Shown here: in pieces, positions 49,527 through 56,894 of the stretch
Numbering within the stretch: the stretch's first letter is position 1
Layout of the letters: each line of letters begins with the position of its first letter
Assembly (NCBI GenBank): GCA_964542755.1
Contig: CAZIWL010000001.1
Coordinates: forward strand, 1-64,000
Direction: 5' to 3'
Origin: SKLM01 sp964542755
GTDB lineage: Bacteria > Chloroflexota > Anaerolineae > B4-G1
DNA length: 64,000 bases
Position numbers and translations under genes: made by a program
Notes under the pieces: generated by a model
Databases searched by the model: none
What the model was told of the DNA's origin: nothing
What the model saw: the letters and a program-made list of their open reading frames with translations, nothing else

Positions 49527-49661
49527 GCGGTCCGGCGAGGCGCTGATCGGGCGGGTCAGCGCCCACCGCGTCCCCGCGCATTCCGAACTCCTGGCTTGAC
49601 GACGACAAAGGTGCACGAACGAATGGCCGCAGGGGTACGGGCATCAAGTGCAACGCACCCC

Positions 49662-49877
49662 GAAGGTGCATCGCAGCTCACGAGCGTATGCCTGCCACGT
49701 ATGCCTGCCACGTATGCCTGCCACGTATGCCTGTCACAACAGAACACCGGCGCCCGTTCTGCGCCAACCGTGTCCAACCGGCGACTGACTCCACGACAAC
49801 CCGTTCGCGCGCCCCCGACCGCCTCACAGACGGTGCGCTAACGAACTATCGGGTGTGCACCTCGGCGCGATGCACCT
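49662..49877. repeat. Repeat-rich intergenic segment bounded by 10-bp inverted repeats, with a 4 x 13-bp tandem array
   Basis: GGTGCATCGC lies near 49665-49674 and its exact complement GCGATGCACC near 49867-49876. Between them is CGTATGCCTGCCA repeated four times in tandem (49685-49736, the last copy with one change). The motif ACGACAACCC recurs near 49793 and 49893. Just outside, near 49632-49660, is a G-rich/C-rich palindrome (GGGGT ... ACCCC). No coding sequence is convincing. It may be a small non-autonomous element or a repeat hotspot. Confidence 0.65.
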
Positions 49878-49908
49878 GGTGGGCATGTGCCTACGACAAC
49901 CCTTTACC

Positions 49909-49937
49909 TTGCAGGAATGCCTGATTTGGACTATAAT
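49909..49937 (+). promoter_or_regulatory. Promoter of the FmdB-type gene
   Basis: TTGCAG (49909-49914), 17-bp spacer, perfect TATAAT (49932-49937), 33 bp before the ATG. Confidence 0.7.
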
Positions 49938-49970
49938 GGATTGTCGTAGAGTACACGGGAGGGAATAACT

Positions 49971-50255
49971 ATGCCATTGTATGAATATGAATGCGAGTCC
50001 TGCGGCGTGCGTTTCGAGCGGCGCCAACACATGGAGGATGAGCCGATCAAGACATGCCCCGAGTGCTGTGGAGACGTACACCGACTGATTCAGCCGGTGG
50101 GTATCATCTTCAAGGGATCCGGGTTCTATGTGACGGACAACCGGGCTAAGTCGTCGACTGCGACACCTGGCAACTACAAGAAATCAGACGAGAAGCTGTC
50201 TGAGACATCAAGCGAGTCGTCGAAGGAGAGCAGCAAGACTGACTCGGAGGATTAG
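49971..50255 (+). CDS. FmdB-family zinc-ribbon protein
   Basis: A 94-residue protein with the FmdB zinc ribbon at residues 1-50: MPLYEYECESCGVRFERRQH, then CPECCGDVHRLIQPVGIIFK, giving CxxC and CxxC with an extra Cys. It ends GSGFYVTDNR, as usual for the family, followed by a 30-residue Ser/Lys/Glu-rich tail. FmdB proteins are small and often co-occur with amidase or formamidase genes. Their regulatory role is only proposed. GGGAGG lies 9 nt before the ATG. It is monocistronic, with its own promoter and terminator. Confidence 0.93.
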   Translation: MPLYEYECESCGVRFERRQHMEDEPIKTCPECCGDVHRLIQPVGIIFKGSGFYVTDNRAKSSTATPGNYKKSDEKLSETSSESSKESSKTDSED

Positions 50256-50357
50256 GTCGGGTCGGTTTCCGTCGTAGTCCCCTGGTTAGGGACAGGCCGC
50301 TCGCGAACCGACTGCCGCACAACGACCGCAGACTTCGCGGGAGGATCTACCAGAGAG

Positions 50358-50388
50358 GGCCCGGTGCAGCTAAGCCGGGCCTTCTTTC
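50358..50388 (+). terminator. Intrinsic terminator after the FmdB-type gene
   Basis: A 7-bp G/C stem GGCCCGG/CCGGGCC (50358-50364, 50375-50381) with a 10-nt loop, followed by TTCTTTC. Confidence 0.75.
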
Positions 50389-50459
50389 ATGGTGGGGATG
50401 GAGATCGTCTGGAGACTCCGGGACACCGTGGGTGTTTGTCACGGAGGAGACACGGCAGG

Positions 50460-50777
50460 CTAGAGCTGAAAACCCCCGCTGGCGCGGATCGTCTTCTGGC
50501 TGTAATCTGTGACGTAGGTCAAGAGCCCCAGCTTTAGCTCACGCCACTTCTTCGTCGCCAACGCTCGTCGTAGGCTTCCCAGGTCATCGGCCACGCCGCC
50601 CGTCAGGATCTGGGGGCGATTCCCATAGGCCGTGTACCATGCGTCCGTTGGCTGGATGCCCAGCTCTAGGAGCCCGGGGGCGAACTCCTCCATCACGAAC
50701 TCGAAATACTCGTCCTCAAGTCCGTTGCGAATATTCCAGGTCATTAAGAGTTTAACCATACAGATCCTATGCTTCAC
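50460..50777 (-). CDS. Conserved-looking hypothetical protein
   Basis: A 105-residue soluble protein. Aromatic-rich segments (LMTWNIRNGLEDEYFEFVME, DAWYTAYGNRPQILTGGVAD) and a beta-like end (LKLGLLTYVTDYSQ) recall small ferredoxin-like or dimeric alpha-beta barrel proteins. I do not recognise a family. GTG 50777 is chosen because GGAGGGAG lies about 6-9 nt upstream. ATG 50759 is the alternative. It stands alone on the minus strand between the FmdB-type gene and a TPR lipoprotein gene. Confidence 0.75.
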   Translation of the reverse strand: MKHRICMVKLLMTWNIRNGLEDEYFEFVMEEFAPGLLELGIQPTDAWYTAYGNRPQILTGGVADDLGSLRRALATKKWRELKLGLLTYVTDYSQKTIRASGGFQL

Positions 50778-50926
50778 TTCTCACTCCCTCCGGCACTGCG
50801 CTGGTCGCATCGGCACTACCCGGCACAGACAGTCTGGGCTTCGTGGGAAGCGTTTCCAACCGTACCAGTCTCTACCTACAGCCTTGATCTCTTAGGTTCG
50901 GTGTCGTTCGTGCGGACGGCTGCCCG

Positions 50927-51721
50927 CTACTCACATCCCAGGGACATCATGGTCTGCTCGGCCTGGGTCTTCCAGGTGGCTGGGGGATCCAGAGCCAGGA
51001 ACCGCTCATAGGTCTCGCAAGCTCCGTCGACATCCCCGCTCTGTGCTAGAGCCCCCGCCAGGGCATAGTAGGCCTCCCGGGAGTCCGGGACCGATTCGAT
51101 GGCCTTCTCGAGCATCTCGACTGCCTGGTCGTAATGCCCCTCCTGGAGCCGCACGTTTCCCAGGCCGATCAGTGCCTCTGGCATGTTCTCTCTCAGCTCC
51201 AGGGCAGCCTCGAACTCGCTCGTAGCTTGGTCAAGGAGCTCCGGGTCGGCCGGCGCCGACGGGTCTCCACTGGATAGTGCCAGTGTCAAGAAGGCCGCCC
51301 CCAGTTGATAGTGTGTGTCGGAATCGTCGGGGTCGATCTCCAACGCTTTCTCGAACTCATCCACGGCGGAACGGAGGTCCTGCAGCTGGTAGTAGGTGAC
51401 GCCCAGGTTGTGGTGGGCAGCTGCACTCTCCGGCTCTAACTCCAAGACCTTCCGAAACGCGTCGGCCGCCTTCGAGAGCTCACCACTCTGGTTGTAGGCC
51501 TGCCCCAGCAGAAAATGCACATCGCTGTTGGTCGATGTTTCTTCAGCCGTGGCCTCCAGCGCCTCAATAGCCTCCACGTAGTCCCCGGCCTCAAGATAGG
51601 CACGAGCCGAGGAGAGAAGCGCTTCCACATCGTCGGTTTGGGTCTCAGCGTCGCCCCCGCACGCCCCCAGGGACACCGCCACCGCCAGTGCCACGGCAAC
51701 GAGTAGATAGCTCCTAGGCAT
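50927..51721 (-). CDS. TPR-repeat lipoprotein
   Basis: A 264-residue lipoprotein. The signal LLVAVALAVAVSLGAC puts the lipidated Cys at residue 21. After a short acidic linker the rest is tetratricopeptide repeats, about six, with typical spacing: ARAYLEAGDYVEAIEALEAT, LLGQAYNQSGELSKAADAFR, NLGVTYYQLQDLRSAVDEFE, LGAAFLTLALSSGD (with an inserted loop), GLGNVRLQEGHYDQAVEMLE and LAGALAQSGDVDGACETYER. It should be a protein-protein scaffold on the outer face of the membrane. GGAGG precedes the ATG. It starts 22 bp after the end of the beta-lactamase-fold gene, so they are probably co-transcribed. Confidence 0.93.
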   Translation of the reverse strand: MPRSYLLVAVALAVAVSLGACGGDAETQTDDVEALLSSARAYLEAGDYVEAIEALEATAEETSTNSDVHFLLGQAYNQSGELSKAADAFRKVLELEPESAAAHHNLGVTYYQLQDLRSAVDEFEKALEIDPDDSDTHYQLGAAFLTLALSSGDPSAPADPELLDQATSEFEAALELRENMPEALIGLGNVRLQEGHYDQAVEMLEKAIESVPDSREAYYALAGALAQSGDVDGACETYERFLALDPPATWKTQAEQTMMSLGCE

Positions 51722-51743
51722 TACCCTTCCTCCAACTGATCAA

Positions 51744-52394
51744 TCATCCCAGGACGTTCTGCAGCACGAAGATGTCCGTCTCCTCAGACGGGCCCGGATC
51801 GCTCACCCGCAACGACGTTTGCCTTTCGGCCTGCTCCATGCCCATCTCTTTTAGGAAAGTATTGACGCTGTCCAGTTCCTCCTTCAGGCCCGAAATCTCA
51901 TACCGCATAGGGATGACGATCTCTGGTTCAAAGAGGCCAATGGCCTCTGAGGCCTGAGTTGCGGTGAGGCTTCCTCCTCCGCCGACGGGCACCAGAAGCA
52001 CGTCGACCGAGCCCAGGTTTTTGACCTGGGACTGGGTGGGGACGTGGCCTAACCGGCCCAGGTGACAGATGGTTGTTCCGTCAAAGTCGAAGGCGAAGAC
52101 GGTGTTCAACCCGTGCTGTCTGCCGCGCTTGTCATCTGCGAAGGTCGAGATGCCAGTGATGAACACGCCGCTAATCTCGTACTCACCCGGGCCATCGATG
52201 AGCTTGAAATCGCCCTTAACTGTGTCCAGGTAGTGGCAAGAAGCATTGTGGTGACTGACGGTCACGATCTCGGCCTGGAGCGGAGGAAGTGAGATGCCTA
52301 ATTCTGGAGAATACGGGTCTGTGACGATGGAAATGGATCCCTTTCCATCGAGTCGGAAGCACGTCTGGCCGTACCAACGGATCTCTACATCCAT
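51744..52394 (-). CDS. Metallo-beta-lactamase-fold protein with altered metal site
   Basis: A 216-residue protein of the Lactamase_B_3 type: EIRWYGQTCFRLDGKGSISI, then FKLIDGPGEYEISGVFITGI and DVLLVPVGGGGSLTATQASE, and EIVIPMRYEISGLKEELDSV. The metal-binding segment is changed. Where an active enzyme has [ST]HxHxDH it reads VSHHNASCHYL, the usual bridging GD is HLGRLGH, and the last His of IPMHY is Arg (IPMRY). It is therefore probably not a dinuclear hydrolase, or it uses an unusual site. A TATAAT ends only 10 nt before ATG 52394 and no ribosome site is present, so the mRNA is probably leaderless. Confidence 0.85.
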   Translation of the reverse strand: MDVEIRWYGQTCFRLDGKGSISIVTDPYSPELGISLPPLQAEIVTVSHHNASCHYLDTVKGDFKLIDGPGEYEISGVFITGISTFADDKRGRQHGLNTVFAFDFDGTTICHLGRLGHVPTQSQVKNLGSVDVLLVPVGGGGSLTATQASEAIGLFEPEIVIPMRYEISGLKEELDSVNTFLKEMGMEQAERQTSLRVSDPGPSEETDIFVLQNVLG

Positions 52395-52404
52395 ATCACT
52401 TGGG

Positions 52405-52433
52405 ATTATACTGTGAAAGGAGCGGAGCGGCAA
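52405..52433 (-). promoter_or_regulatory. Promoter giving a near-leaderless transcript of the beta-lactamase-fold gene
   Basis: Minus strand: TTGCCG (52428-52433), 17-bp spacer, perfect TATAAT (52405-52410). Only 10 nt separate the -10 hexamer from the ATG, so transcription would start within a few bases of the start codon. Confidence 0.72.
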
Positions 52434-52496
52434 CGCCCCGTCGCCCACCCTCCTGCCTTAACCGCCCTGCAAAGCCGTCGAAGGGGTGGCACGCCC

Positions 52497-52604
52497 CCCT
52501 GAGTTCGCCCTGACTCGTCCCCTTGAGTTCGGCCTGCGTCGCCCTCCTTGGGTTCGGCATGGCCCGCCCCACTTTGGTTCGGCCTGGATCGCCAGATCCA
52601 GGCC
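52497..52604. repeat. Degenerate 25-bp tandem repeat ending in a 10-bp hairpin
   Basis: Four imperfect copies of a 24-25-bp unit (TTCG at 52504, 52528, 52553 and 52578, each preceded by GAG/GG and followed by GCCTG or similar) run up to a perfect stem GGCCTGGATC/GATCCAGGCC (52581-52590, 52595-52604). The hairpin lies 30 bp after the stop of the dihydrolipoamide dehydrogenase gene and may act as its terminator, although no T-run follows on the minus strand. Confidence 0.6.
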
Positions 52605-52633
52605 TTTCCAACAGGACAACCTCCCTACTCACC

Positions 52634-54034
52634 CTACATGTGCAGCGGCTCGCCGAACACGCCGTGAGCCGCCTCCATGAGTGCCTCGCTGAGCGTGGGA
52701 TGGGCGTGCACCGTCCGTGCGATTTCCTCCGGCGTCAGCTCCCAAGTCCGCGCAGCCACCAACTCCGGTAGCAGTTCGGTCACCTCAGGCCCCACCATGT
52801 GGGCGCCGAGGATCTCTCCCGTGGTCTCATCGGCAATGATCTTGACAAACCCCTCGCGCTCACCCAGCGCGAGTGCCTTCCCATTGGGCCTGAAGGGGAA
52901 CGTGCCTACTTTGATATCGTAGCCCTCTTCGGTGGCCTGCGTCTCGGAAAGGCCAAAGCTTGCGACCTGAGGATGGCAGTACGTGCAACGTGGCACCGCG
53001 TCGTAATCCAGCGGTCGGGGATCTTCGCCGGCTATCGTCTCGACCGCGATGATGCCCTGGGTCGAGGCCACGTGCGCTAGGGCCATCTTGCCCGTGACGT
53101 CACCGATGGCGTAGACGCCCGAGACGCTTGTTCTCATGGCCTCGTCGACCACGATGCTGCCCCGCTCCGTCTTCACGCCGACGGTTTCCAGGCCAATGTC
53201 GTTGGTATTCGGCTGCACGCCGATGGCAATCAGGGCTCGCTCAGCTTCCAGGACTTTCTCTTCGTCGTCCTCACCCATGACGGTCACCCGGACGCCGGCG
53301 TCGATCACCTCGATACCCTGGACTCGGGTGGAGGTCATCACCGTCACCCCCCGCCGACGCCGGAATGCGCGCTCGACGACCTTGCTGACCTCTTCATCCT
53401 CCAGTGGCACCGGGCGGGGAAGCATTTCCACCACGGTGACCTCTGTGCCGTAGGCGTTCCAGACCTGGGTGAATTCCATGCCAATCGGCCCGGCGCCGAC
53501 AACGACCACCGACTCCGGCAGATCGTCGAGAACGATAGCGCTGCGATAGGTCATGACCCGCTCGCCGTCGGGCTCGATACCCGGTATCGTTCGTGCGTGG
53601 CCGCCCGTGGCAATGATGATGTTCTCGCTCTCGATGGTGCGGGTGGAACCGTCATCCAACGCTACTTCGACGCTCGTGGGGGACTTCAGCACTCCGCGTC
53701 CCTCGATCACGTCAACGTTGTTCTTACGCATCAGGAGGCCGACGCCCTTAACCAGGCGCTCCGACACCTGCCGGCTCCGCTGAACAGCGGCGCCGAAGTC
53801 AAGCTCGACGTCGGAGACGGAGAATCCAAACTCCCGCCCCCGGTCTAGCAGCGAGACTACCTCCGCGTTGCGCAGCAGAGCCTTGGTGGGTATGCAGCCC
53901 CAGTTGAGGCAGACGCCTCCGAGATGCTCTCCCTCCACCAACGCAACCTTCATGCCCAGCTGGGCGGCGCGGATGGCAGCTACGTAGCCCCCGGGGCCCG
54001 CCCCGATGATTGTGATGTCATATGCTTCGCTCAT
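52634..54034 (-). CDS. lpdA: Dihydrolipoamide dehydrogenase
   Basis: A 466-residue FAD disulfide oxidoreductase, the E3 component of 2-oxoacid dehydrogenase complexes and the glycine cleavage system. FAD motif DITIIGAGPGGYVAAIRAAQ (residues 6-25); redox-active disulfide GGVCLNWGCIPTKALL near residue 43; NAD motif VVVVGAGPIGMEFTQVW near residue 180; second FAD contact GVYAIGDVTGKMALAHVAS; and the C-terminal catalytic His-Glu in VHAHPTLSEALMEAAHG. Length and motifs are normal. ATG 54034 follows AGGAGG. A longer frame begins upstream without a ribosome site. No other subunit of a dehydrogenase complex is nearby, so which complex it serves is open. Confidence 0.97.
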   Translation of the reverse strand: MSEAYDITIIGAGPGGYVAAIRAAQLGMKVALVEGEHLGGVCLNWGCIPTKALLRNAEVVSLLDRGREFGFSVSDVELDFGAAVQRSRQVSERLVKGVGLLMRKNNVDVIEGRGVLKSPTSVEVALDDGSTRTIESENIIIATGGHARTIPGIEPDGERVMTYRSAIVLDDLPESVVVVGAGPIGMEFTQVWNAYGTEVTVVEMLPRPVPLEDEEVSKVVERAFRRRRGVTVMTSTRVQGIEVIDAGVRVTVMGEDDEEKVLEAERALIAIGVQPNTNDIGLETVGVKTERGSIVVDEAMRTSVSGVYAIGDVTGKMALAHVASTQGIIAVETIAGEDPRPLDYDAVPRCTYCHPQVASFGLSETQATEEGYDIKVGTFPFRPNGKALALGEREGFVKIIADETTGEILGAHMVGPEVTELLPELVAARTWELTPEEIARTVHAHPTLSEALMEAAHGVFGEPLHM

Positions 54035-54501
54035 TGTCTTGCCTCCTAAGGTAGTCTGTCGCTCTGCGGAAGTCGCCCGCCTCATAATCACACTCTGGAG
54101 ACGGACGATTCTCGGTTGTCCAACGCGGCGATCGTCGAGGGCGCGTCAGTTTGGGTTTCGTCAAGCATGGACCATTTCCCCAGTGGAGAGTGATCGTCCG
54201 TCGTCGTTTCTTCACATGCCTCTTTGGCGTCTGAAAGCAGGTGGTGAGACGCTGTGTCGATGGTCATTCTACTCTCACGGCATGAGGTGTCAAGCGGCGA
54301 TTGTGCTGATCCTCGGAAGGGTGTGCCAACAACTGGTCGTGTCCTACGGCTTAGCGATCGGTATGTTGGTCGATCGACAGGATGGGAGGGGCCGATAGAT
54401 TGCGGGTGGTTCACGGCGACGACCGTGCATTGCACAGGACACCTGCAACCCGCTGGGCGTGTGCCTGTGATAGGAAGTTGGCGCGCTGAGCGGCCCGCGG
54501 C
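54035..54501. other. Divergent intergenic region without a recognisable gene
   Basis: About 465 bp between the divergent lpdA and phoU genes. Frames of up to 130 codons occur on both strands but overlap each other, lack ribosome sites and have no domain-like sequence. A promoter for lpdA must lie here; I could not pick one with confidence. Confidence 0.4.
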
Positions 54502-54531
54502 TTACCCAAAACTGGGTCTTCATGCTACAAT
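54502..54531 (+). promoter_or_regulatory. Promoter candidate of phoU
   Basis: TTACCC (54502-54507), 18-bp spacer, TACAAT (54526-54531), about 115 bp before the ATG. No obvious PHO box was recognised. Confidence 0.4.
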
Positions 54532-54647
54532 GAGCTTGGGCGAAAGAACGGCAAGGTGAGCGTGCTGAGCTCCGCCGCGACGACCACTCGGTCTCATCGC
54601 CGACGCCCGGCTTTCTGACGCCAATCCGTAGCCTATAGGGAGGGCCT

Positions 54648-55349
54648 ATGCCGAGAGAGATGTTTGACCGGGACTTGCAGGAGCTGGAGGACGAGCTGCT
54701 GACGTTGGGCAGCCGGGTCGAGCGGGCGATCACTGACTCAGTCTCCAGCTTGAAGCGGAGGGATCGGGAGACCGCCCAGCAGATCGTTGAGCAGGATCGC
54801 CAGCTCAACGAGAAGCGGTACGAGTTGGAGGCTAAGGCCCTGACGCTCATCGCCACGCAGCAGCCGATGGCGGGGGACCTGCGTACCATTGCGGCAATCC
54901 TCAGTCTTGCCTCCGAATTGGAGCGTATCGGTGACTACGCTAAGGGCATCGCTAAGATCAACGTGATGATGGGCGACGCGCCCCTCTTGAAACCTCTCAT
55001 CGACGTGCCTCGGATGGCCGAGAAGACGCGTGACATGCTACATGCCGCTTTGCAGGCGTTTGCCGAGAGGAACGTCGATCTGGCGCGCTCGATTCCGAAG
55101 CGAGACGACGAGGTGGACGGGCTCTACAACCAGGTCTACCGGGAGCTGCTCACGTACATCATCTCCGATCCGCGCACCATCGACCAGGCAACGTATCTGC
55201 TCTGGGTGGCCCACAACCTGGAGCGCGCGGCCGACAGGGTGATCAATATCTGTGAACGGGTGATCTTCACCGTCTCCGGTAAGCTGGTTGAGCTCAAGGG
55301 GAGCGACGACGAGGGCGAGATCACGTACAAGAACGAGGCACTATCATAG
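54648..55349 (+). CDS. phoU: Phosphate signalling regulator PhoU
   Basis: A 233-residue PhoU protein made of two three-helix bundles: LQELEDELLTLGSRVERAIT near the start and LARSIPKRDDEVDGLYNQVY in the second repeat. The family's metal-binding E/D-rich patterns are in ELERIGDYAKGIAK (first bundle) and NLERAADRVINICERVIF (second bundle). PhoU links the Pst phosphate transporter to the PhoR kinase and keeps the Pho regulon off when phosphate is plentiful. GGGAGGG lies before the ATG. Pst genes are not in this window, so it is a stand-alone copy here. Confidence 0.96.
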   Translation: MPREMFDRDLQELEDELLTLGSRVERAITDSVSSLKRRDRETAQQIVEQDRQLNEKRYELEAKALTLIATQQPMAGDLRTIAAILSLASELERIGDYAKGIAKINVMMGDAPLLKPLIDVPRMAEKTRDMLHAALQAFAERNVDLARSIPKRDDEVDGLYNQVYRELLTYIISDPRTIDQATYLLWVAHNLERAADRVINICERVIFTVSGKLVELKGSDDEGEITYKNEALS

Positions 55350-55423
55350 CGGCTGTCTCGCCCTAACCAGACGCTGTATGGACGAGGGTCTATCGATCCG
55401 CTGAAGACGCTCTCGTCTGAGGT

Positions 55424-56743
55424 CTATTCCTGCAGGTCCTGAACGGCGGCTGCGGCGGCTTCCGCGGGGGATGCCTGCCCCCGCAGGAGAGTTGAAACGG
55501 CCTGCTGCATCGGCAGTCCCACCGCCTCAAGGACGGTGGCCCTCGGGGGCGGCATCGCCGCCTCCAGTAGATCGCGGAGTACCGTCCTCTCTGCCTCGGC
55601 TACGCGCCAGAACCTGAGGGCGCTGCGCGTGCCCGGCAGGTAGCCCGCGGCTTGAGTCCACGCGGCGTTCCGCGTGGGCGCCGTGAGCCATTCGGCCAGC
55701 CGGAGGGCCGATTCCTGGCGCTGCGGGTCGTCGGTGACGACGGCCAACGCCCACCCGCGGGCGATGCTGATGTGCCGCCCATCCTTGGTTGGCACGATTG
55801 CCGGGGCCATGGTTTCGTCGGCCTCAAGCCAGTATCTGCTCGCTCGGACCAGGGTCATGCCGCCCTGCCCCTCCTTGAACCTCTCCCATACCTGGTCCAC
55901 GTGGGTGGCGGTTAGCACCTGCGTCGGTGCGACGACGGTGTGGGTGACGCAGCGGCTGTAGAAATCCAGGACGTCGACGAGCACGTCCTCATCCAGGGCG
56001 GGGTTCCCCTCGGCGTCCGTCAGTTTGCCACCCGCGCCGAGATACTGGAGAAGCGTGGCATCGTTCACTCGGCCGTCATAGCCTCCAGCGGGGAACAAGA
56101 AGGTCGTCGGGGCCGAGAGGACATCCGTCCATGTAGCCGGGGGCGACTCAAGAACCGCTGGTCTGTAGGCCAGATGCTGCATGTCGACCCCCAAGACAAT
56201 GCCCATCGCCTCCCCTTCCACCTTTCCCATGGTGGCAGCAAAGGGGAAGCCGTCGTGGTCCGCGGACGGGGCCAGATACCCGTCGAGGGGTTGGATCAGC
56301 CCGGAGCCGGCCACGGTTCCCAGGTCGGACGCGTCCAGCACGACCAGGTCCGGCAGCACGGAGGGCGCTGCGTCCCGGGCCGTCCGCATAAAGTCGATCA
56401 ACCCTCCCCGTCCGTGGCTTCTCTTCACGACGACGTCGACCTGCAGGCTGGGATTCGCACCGCCGAAACGGGACAACTGCTCGGCCAGCACGCTCGAGCC
56501 GCCTCCACCTGCGTAGGGATCCAGCTCCTCGGGAAGCCATAACTCGAGTGTGGTGATCATCGGAGTAGGGTACGACGTCGCTGTGGCCGTGGGGGCCGGC
56601 GGTGGCGCAGTGGGCGTGTCCGTGGGCAAGAGGGCGACTGGTGGTGTCAAGGGCGGTCCCTCGCAGCCCATCAGGCAGAGCACGGCGAGACATACGACCA
56701 GCGCCTGCAGCCTCGGCATACGCTTGAACTCGAGCTTACTCAT
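55424..56743 (-). CDS. Extracellular solute-binding lipoprotein (ABC-type)
   Basis: A 439-residue lipoprotein. Basic start, hydrophobic LQALVVCLAVLCLM, and lipobox LMGC place the lipidated Cys near residue 27. A Thr/Pro-rich linker (residues 35-60) follows, then a two-lobe binding protein resembling sugar-binding family 1: TTLELWLPEELDPYAGGG, LPDLVVLDASDLGTVAGSGL, GWALAVVTDDPQRQESALRL and EWLTAPTRNAAWTQAAGYLP. The last segment (AWT...G.LP) is typical of these proteins. No ABC permease or ATPase is adjacent. The start ATG 56743 lies 9 nt after an extended -10 and has no ribosome site, so the transcript is probably leaderless. ATG 56719 is an alternative. Confidence 0.9.
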   Translation of the reverse strand: MSKLEFKRMPRLQALVVCLAVLCLMGCEGPPLTPPVALLPTDTPTAPPPAPTATATSYPTPMITTLELWLPEELDPYAGGGGSSVLAEQLSRFGGANPSLQVDVVVKRSHGRGGLIDFMRTARDAAPSVLPDLVVLDASDLGTVAGSGLIQPLDGYLAPSADHDGFPFAATMGKVEGEAMGIVLGVDMQHLAYRPAVLESPPATWTDVLSAPTTFLFPAGGYDGRVNDATLLQYLGAGGKLTDAEGNPALDEDVLVDVLDFYSRCVTHTVVAPTQVLTATHVDQVWERFKEGQGGMTLVRASRYWLEADETMAPAIVPTKDGRHISIARGWALAVVTDDPQRQESALRLAEWLTAPTRNAAWTQAAGYLPGTRSALRFWRVAEAERTVLRDLLEAAMPPPRATVLEAVGLPMQQAVSTLLRGQASPAEAAAAAVQDLQE

Positions 56744-56752
56744 AGTGGGTAG

Positions 56753-56761
56753 ATTATAACA
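56753..56761 (-). promoter_or_regulatory. Extended -10 promoter of the solute-binding lipoprotein gene
   Basis: On the minus strand TGTTATAAT (an extended -10, TGn plus TATAAT) ends 9 nt before ATG 56743. No -35 stands at the normal distance. A TTGACA is present 25 bp upstream, too far for standard spacing. The geometry predicts a leaderless mRNA. Confidence 0.62.
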
Positions 56762-56894
56762 CAATCCGCTGGAGCATCCCACTTGTCAACGCCTGAGCGT
56801 CACGGTATGATTCTTTCTACCCGCAGGAGGTTCGGCTCGCGCACGTCGACAGTAGCCAGCCTCCTCGATTTGTCTATGGGTATCGTCGAAGTGC

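Noticed and set aside
49685..49736. CRISPR-like or iteron array
   Set aside because: The 13-bp units are contiguous without spacers, and no cas or rep gene is near.
54088..54435. Minus-strand open frame of 115 codons upstream of phoU
   Set aside because: It has no ribosome site or recognisable sequence and overlaps a plus-strand frame of similar length. Both look like chance.
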